A DNA stretch of 64,000 bases from NCBI RefSeq assembly GCF_004011695.2, contig NC_082406.1, forward strand, positions 248,001 through 312,000, given 5' to 3'. Shown piece by piece: positions 58,921-64,000 of the stretch; positions within the stretch are counted from its first letter, which is position 1, and each line of letters begins with the position of its first letter. The position numbers and the translations under genes were made by a program. The stretch comes from Ascochyta rabiei (Eukaryota > Ascomycota > Dothideomycetes > Pleosporales > Didymellaceae). The notes below the pieces were generated by a model that was not told where the DNA came from, searched no databases, and worked only from the letters and a program-made list of their open reading frames with translations.

Positions 58921-59481
58921 GTAGTAAAGGGGCGCCTTTACTGCAGGGAACAACTTAACTCTTACTACTAGTAGTAAATCTACCCTAGACACTAACAGGG
59001 ACGCCTCTTATGTTATTAAAGACGCATCATCTACTACTACTACACAGGGGAGTTAGGGAAGACCTTATTAAAAACAGAACAATAGTTAAATAACTATATC
59101 TAAGCAGTCCCTAAGAGGGGATACAGCAGTAGCTAGAGGAGCAACATGTCCTACTTATGGACAACGCTATAGACTAGAAGATTGCTACAATGTTTATAAA
59201 GATAAAGTACTAGAATAGTTTACCCTATATAATAGAATTGCTAAGATAGTATAATTTAGGATAGAACAAAATACTAACCTTTAAGATTAGGTTAGATCTG
59301 CAAAATAAGCTTGCACCAAGACACTAGCTATTAAGACATCCTAAACACTAGAGGCACCTTTAGAATAACTACAGAGACAGAAGATATTAATAATTAACAT
59401 AAGTCTAGTTAAAGAATTATATAATATAGAGCTACTAAGCTACCCTCTTAGGAACTTCTTTATCCTTAACTTACGATTAAT
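58921..59481 (+). mobile_element. Fragment of a second Copia gag
   Basis: Reads ATCPTYGQRYRLEDCYNVYK, the C-x2-(C)-H-C-type knuckle of Copia gag, then a Copia-like segment with RIP stops (FTLYNRIAKIV*FRIEQN). It is related to Copia1 around 54.8-55.2 kb but divergent, and it is cut by the Gypsy3 LTR. Confidence 0.65.
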
Positions 59482-59683
59482 TGTTAGGCGCTAGGCCCTA
59501 GGGTACCTCTGCCTGTCTTGGTAAGCTACTATAGGGCTAGTCAGCCCAGACTATATAAAGGTGTTAGAGGTTATTACTAATACTCTAGTAATTAGTCTTG
59601 TTACTACACACTACGTACCTTAATACACCTGCTATTCTCTTTAACCCTATCCTCCCTTATATTTGCTTTATACACTCTTTATA
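59482..59683 (+). repeat. Gypsy3 5' LTR (202 bp)
   Basis: Same length and near-identical to the Gypsy1 LTRs. Confidence 0.93.
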
Positions 59684-60241
59684 TTCTAATTACTCTTATA
59701 TTATAATTAAAGATAGACCTAAGCTACTATAAGTCTTTAACTAAATTATCTAGGCTTACTGTCTTTAGAGAGGGACTAAGACAACCTACCTGTAGGAGAG
59801 CTAGTAGAGCGTAAGGTAACACCTCCCTCTGCAGATAAGGAGATACCTTAACAGACACTAAGTGTCTATAGTGCCTTAAGAGGATCTGTAGGTCCTCTAG
59901 GCAGTACACCTTACCCCAGAATTTATATCTCTAGGGCAGCTTTAGCTAGAAAAGGCTAGAATAGCCTAAAAGTAAGTAATTAACAACAGAAGTTAGAAAA
60001 TATGCGTAAATAGTTGTAAGAGATAAAAGACTAAGAGGAACTTTCCTTTCTTTATAAACTTAGACGCAAATACAACAAAGGAGATCTAGTAATAATCCTA
60101 TCCTTCTAAAAAGTACTAGAAGGGGTAGAGAAACTATAATCTTCCCTATCTATAAACCTTCTACAACCTAAACCCCTATAGAAGTATATAAAGCGCAACT
60201 GCGCTAAATACAACTATTAGAAGAGATATTGCAAGGGATAC

Positions 60242-60496
60242 TGTTCCAGTATAAGTATCGAAGCATCTCGTTAGTAGGCACATTAGGAAGGATACTTATC
60301 ATCATCATTGTTAAGGGTTAAAGAGACAGGTGATACAGTAGTTAAATTCCATAAGTAAGTGTTTTTAGTTGTTGTTGTAGGTGTCCTGCCTTAACAGTTC
60401 CTGTTAAGGTCTCTTATACCCTTCTGCCGGCCAAATTACGTACACTAGCTAAGCATCCTGGTTCTTACTAAGGAAGTCACCGTGTGCACCGGCACA
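60242..60496. mobile_element. 255-bp solo-LTR-like insert in Gypsy3
   Basis: Absent from Gypsy1 at the matching position (about 38185). It begins TGTTCC, ends GGCACA and is flanked by ATAC on both sides (60238-60241 and 60497-60500). It contains a palindromic stretch CTTAACAGTTCCTGTTAAG and still has CpG sites, so it appears less RIP-mutated than its host. A solo LTR is the simplest reading; a MITE is the alternative. Confidence 0.7.
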
Positions 60497-63400
60497 ATAC
60501 TTCCTTTAATCTCTAGTTAATTTTCTTACAGAGGAATAAAAGATTAACTTTAGCGTAAGGTACCTCTTAGAGAACCTAAAAACGTTGTAGCAGGCCTACT
60601 GCACAACTAACTACTGTAATTAGCTAACCTAGAAATTAACGTAATAAGAGCTAAAAGGAATTATGCTAGATGCTCTAGGAACACTAGCTAAACGTAAGTA
60701 AGCAGCGTATAAATCCTTAAAGCAATATAAGCAGCAGAAAACTTAGTCCCTTACAGATCTGTTAGACTTTATACGTCTACTATAGGAGGAACTAGGTAGC
60801 TTATATACACTAGAGCTTTAAGTCTAAGAATATGTTACTACACTACTCCCTAGTATATAAAAGAACTTGTTTCTTATCCCCTATAATTAAAGGGACACAA
60901 TCTTAAAGGTAGAGGAACAAGCTAATATTATTAACTAGAGACTAGGTTATTATAGCTAACAGCTACCTAGGAAGACTCTAGCTAAGGGCAAGATAACTAA
61001 CAAAGGACTACAGAAGCGCTAATTTAGTAACTCTAGGTTAGAGGGGAATATAAAAACCCTAAAAAAGTTGTTTAAGTCTAAGAAGTTCTATAAGAAGCTA
61101 GTAAAGGGTAAAAAGGGCTAAGACAGGCTACATAAGGCCTAAAACGCATGCCTTAAGTGCAGAAAAACTAGTTACTACTGCCCTAACTGCCTAAAGCTAA
61201 AGTTAAACTAGAAAGACCCTGCTCTAGATAAGTTAGGAAAAGACAAGGGGCCTAAGAGCTAATCTCCTCTCTTATAGCCTATATTAAATTGTTTAAGGAG
61301 AAGAAAGAGAATATCTCTCTTTATAAGGCAGTGTACCTAGAATATATATACCTACTTATAGTTAAAGCATCTAAAGGCAACATAGGGAACATAGAAGCCT
61401 TAATAGATAGAGGGTTACAACTAAACTTAATTTTAGTTCTCCTATTAAAGGAGCAGGATCTAGAGGTTACACTATTAAATAAATAGTAGCTAAAGGTGTA
61501 GGCAGAGCAGAATTGCCTATTTAAAGAGTAACTACAGCAGAAGTATCTATTGTTAACTCCTGTAGAAGACAGGAGGTCTAACAGATACCTTTTGTGGTTA
61601 CAGACCTACAAAGGTACAAGATATAACTTAGATTACCCTAGATTAACTAGACAAACCCTAAGCTAAGCTATTTAAGCTAGCGTATGCTCTTCTAAGGGAA
61701 GAAGTATAGGGACTCTCCTAAACTAGAGAAAATAGCGTTAGAAGATGCTAAAGAGTTTAAACGCACTATAAGAAGTCCCTTAGTAGACCTTTATATATGT
61801 ATAGTAAACTTAGTAGGTACACATAACCTAATATCTGCTAAATAGGGCCTAATTCTAGAAGTGTATTACAAATATGCGTACTGAGGATTAGAGGATAATG
61901 CTTAGGTCCTACTAGAGTATAGAGAGTACAACCTGGCGATTAATATTATAGAAGGAGCTACTTCCCCCTACTAACTATTATACAGGCTATCTACAATAGA
62001 ATTAGAGATACTTAGGAAGTATCTAGCAGAATATCTACAACGTGGCTAGATACAACACTTAAGGTTGCTAGCTAGGGCGCCCATTCTCTTTTTAAAGAAG
62101 AAAGACAGTAACCTATAACTGTGTGTAGACTATAGAGGTCTAAATAAGATAATAGTTAAAAACTACTATCTATTACTACTAATTACAGAGTTACTAGAAC
62201 AACTAGCGTAAGCTAAGTTCTATACTAAACTAGATGTATATAAGGCATATTACTGTATTTAAATTTAGGAAGAGGATAAGTAGAAGACTACTTTTTAAAC
62301 TAGGTATAGATATTTTAAGTATACAGTAATGCTATTTAGACTTATTAATGCTTCTACCTAATTTTAGGCCTATATAAACAAGGCACTAATAGGATTAGTT
62401 AATATAACTTATATTATGTATCTAGACAACATATTAGTATACCCTAAGACAGAGGAAGACCACATTAGACATGTTAAGGAGGTCTTAAAGAGGCTTTGCA
62501 AAGTAAACCTCTATATGCGCCTAGATAAGTATAAATAGCACTATTAACGCACAGAGTACCTTAGGTACATAGGTTTGCCTAAAGGGGTAAGTATTAACCT
62601 AGACAGGGTTAAAACAATATAAGAATAGCTAATCCTGCGCATAGTTTGTAATATCTAAGTATTTATAGGCTTTATAAACTACTATTAGAGGTTTATTACA
62701 GGGTTTTCTAAATTAGCCTTACTATTAACCTAATTAACCTAGAAATAGCCAAATTTAGCTAAATCTAGTTAAGCAATAAGGAAGGAGGAGAATTAGCTTC
62801 TTAAGCTAAGCAAAGAATCCCTATAAGCTTTCTAGAATATAAAGAATTTATTTATTAAAGTACCTATCTTAGTTTATTTTGTACCTAGGAGACAGACTAG
62901 GATAGAAGTAGATGCCTCTAGAGGCGCTATCTTAGGAATCCTCAGTTAACTAGTCCCTATGGAGGGGAAGCTGGCCTAATAGAGGCCTTTAGACTTCTAT
63001 TTAAAGAAGTTAATTTAAGCTAAGTACAACTATAATACTTATAACTAGGAACTTCTTACAATTATCTAGAGCCTATAGCATTAGCAAAGATACTTAGACA
63101 GTACCTTCTTTAAGATCTTAACAGATTACTAAAACCTAAAATAGTATATAGAGACAAAGGTTCTTAGCTATTAGTAATTAAGGGCATACTTAGTGTTATC
63201 TAAGTTTAACTTTATAATTACTTATTGCCTAAGGTCTATAAACCCTGTAGATAGACCCTTACAGCGTCCTAATTATATAAGAGAGGCGTAAGACCCCTTA
63301 TAAAAGTATAATAAGGCCTTTATACAACTGCTTTAGGAGATCCTAACTAGAAGAAATTCTAATGCTCCCCTAGTAGCAGCTATAACCCTTTGTTTGTCTG

Positions 63401-64000
63401 TAAAAGAAAGGAAGGATATAAGAGATCTTAAAAGAGAAGAATTAAGAGAGAACAGTTACACAGAGCTAATAACAGACTTAGACAACAGAGACAAACTCTC
63501 TAGTACTAAAAAAGAGTTAAGCAATGTTAAAATAGGATAAAATAACCTAGAAAAAGACAATATAGCTAAGGAAAAGCGCATCTTGCTTATAAGGCTAGAA
63601 GATAAGGTGTAAGTAATTAAGGAACGTTATAATAACCTAATGTTAGGACACTTTAGAGCATAAAGGACCTTAGAGAAGATTTAGCGCAGATATACCTAGA
63701 AGGGCATTACTAAGAACGTATCTAACTACTGCTATAACTAGTTAGTATGTAGGAGATTAACTGCTGCCTAACATAAACTATACAGGTTATTATAACCTTT
63801 CTTAGTGCTAAGCTAACTATAGGAGGATGTAACCGTAGATTCTATTACAGAATTACCCCCTAGTAAAGTGGCTAGGCTATTGTATAACTCTATACTAGTA
63901 GTAGTATATAAATTAATAAAAATATTACACTATATAGTAGCTACGGCTAATTAGAATAGAAAAGACCTGGCATACGCCTAGATTAGAGAAATTATCTGTT

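Larger units (their letters stand above)
59482..64000 (+). mobile_element. Gypsy3, second copy of the Gypsy1 family, truncated by window end
   Basis: The 202-bp 5' LTR (59482..59683) is followed by an internal sequence collinear with Gypsy1: gag to about 61.25 kb, protease region (ALIDRGLQLNLI near 61.4 kb), RT at 62.1-62.6 kb (YLDNILVY) and the beginning of integrase at the window edge. It lacks Gypsy2 at the corresponding site (about 61090), so it documents the pre-insertion sequence. It carries a 255-bp insert at 60242. RIP-type stops are shared in part with Gypsy1. Confidence 0.93.

Noticed and set aside
31749..64000. CRISPR-like or satellite array explanation for repeated blocks
   Set aside because: The repeated blocks are LTRs and LINE 3' ends with target duplications and recognisable pol domains, not direct-repeat arrays.

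Overview
The window reads as nuclear DNA of a filamentous ascomycete, most likely a Pleosporales-type Dothideomycete. The genes have short introns (44-126 nt) with CTAAC/CTAAT-like branch points. There is an APSES regulator of the StuA type and a HET-domain gene. The right half is AT-rich and full of retrotransposons whose reading frames are peppered with TAG and TAA where Gln or Trp is expected, the usual trace of repeat-induced point mutation (RIP). The species is inferred, not proven.

Layout. From 1 to 21.4 kb lies a conserved, balanced-GC housekeeping segment. It holds the 3' part of an ER-Golgi L-type lectin gene (+), a coactosin-like actin-binding gene (-), a broken F-box-like gene (+), an approximately 8 kb gene-free stretch full of minisatellites, the developmental regulator stuA (+) with a long, almost AUG-free leader, and fimbrin (+). 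From 21.4 to 31.7 kb lies an accessory segment. It holds an indel-riddled GH71 alpha-1,3-glucanase pseudogene with Cys-rich repeats, a RIP-mutated DUF3723 gene (-), a 331-bp MITE with TA target duplications, and a HET-domain gene that may lack its 3' end. From about 31.75 kb to the end there is no intact gene, only nested and mutated retrotransposons.

The repeat half can be taken apart by its target-site duplications. A LINE (C, minus strand) sits in an older LINE copy (B) with a 15-bp duplication. LINE C is split between its two zinc knuckles by a 14.4-kb Ty3/Gypsy insertion (Gypsy1, 202-bp LTRs, 5-bp duplication ATAGT). Gypsy1 is itself split in gag by a second Gypsy (Gypsy2, 155-bp LTRs, duplication GGAGC). 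To the right are a complete Copia element (168-bp LTRs), a Copia gag fragment, and a second Gypsy1-family copy (Gypsy3) that runs off the window. Gypsy3 provides the empty-site sequence for the Gypsy2 insertion and carries a small solo-LTR-like insert.

Two points deserve most attention. One is the stuA leader: roughly 1.37 kb with a single early ATG, then an ATG whose uORF stop overlaps the main start as ATGA, plus a 150-codon in-frame open extension. The other is an apparently spliced, antisense reading frame downstream of pol in Gypsy1. Functionally, coactosin and fimbrin are both actin regulators and stuA controls development, but nothing in the sequence shows that they are linked beyond being neighbours.
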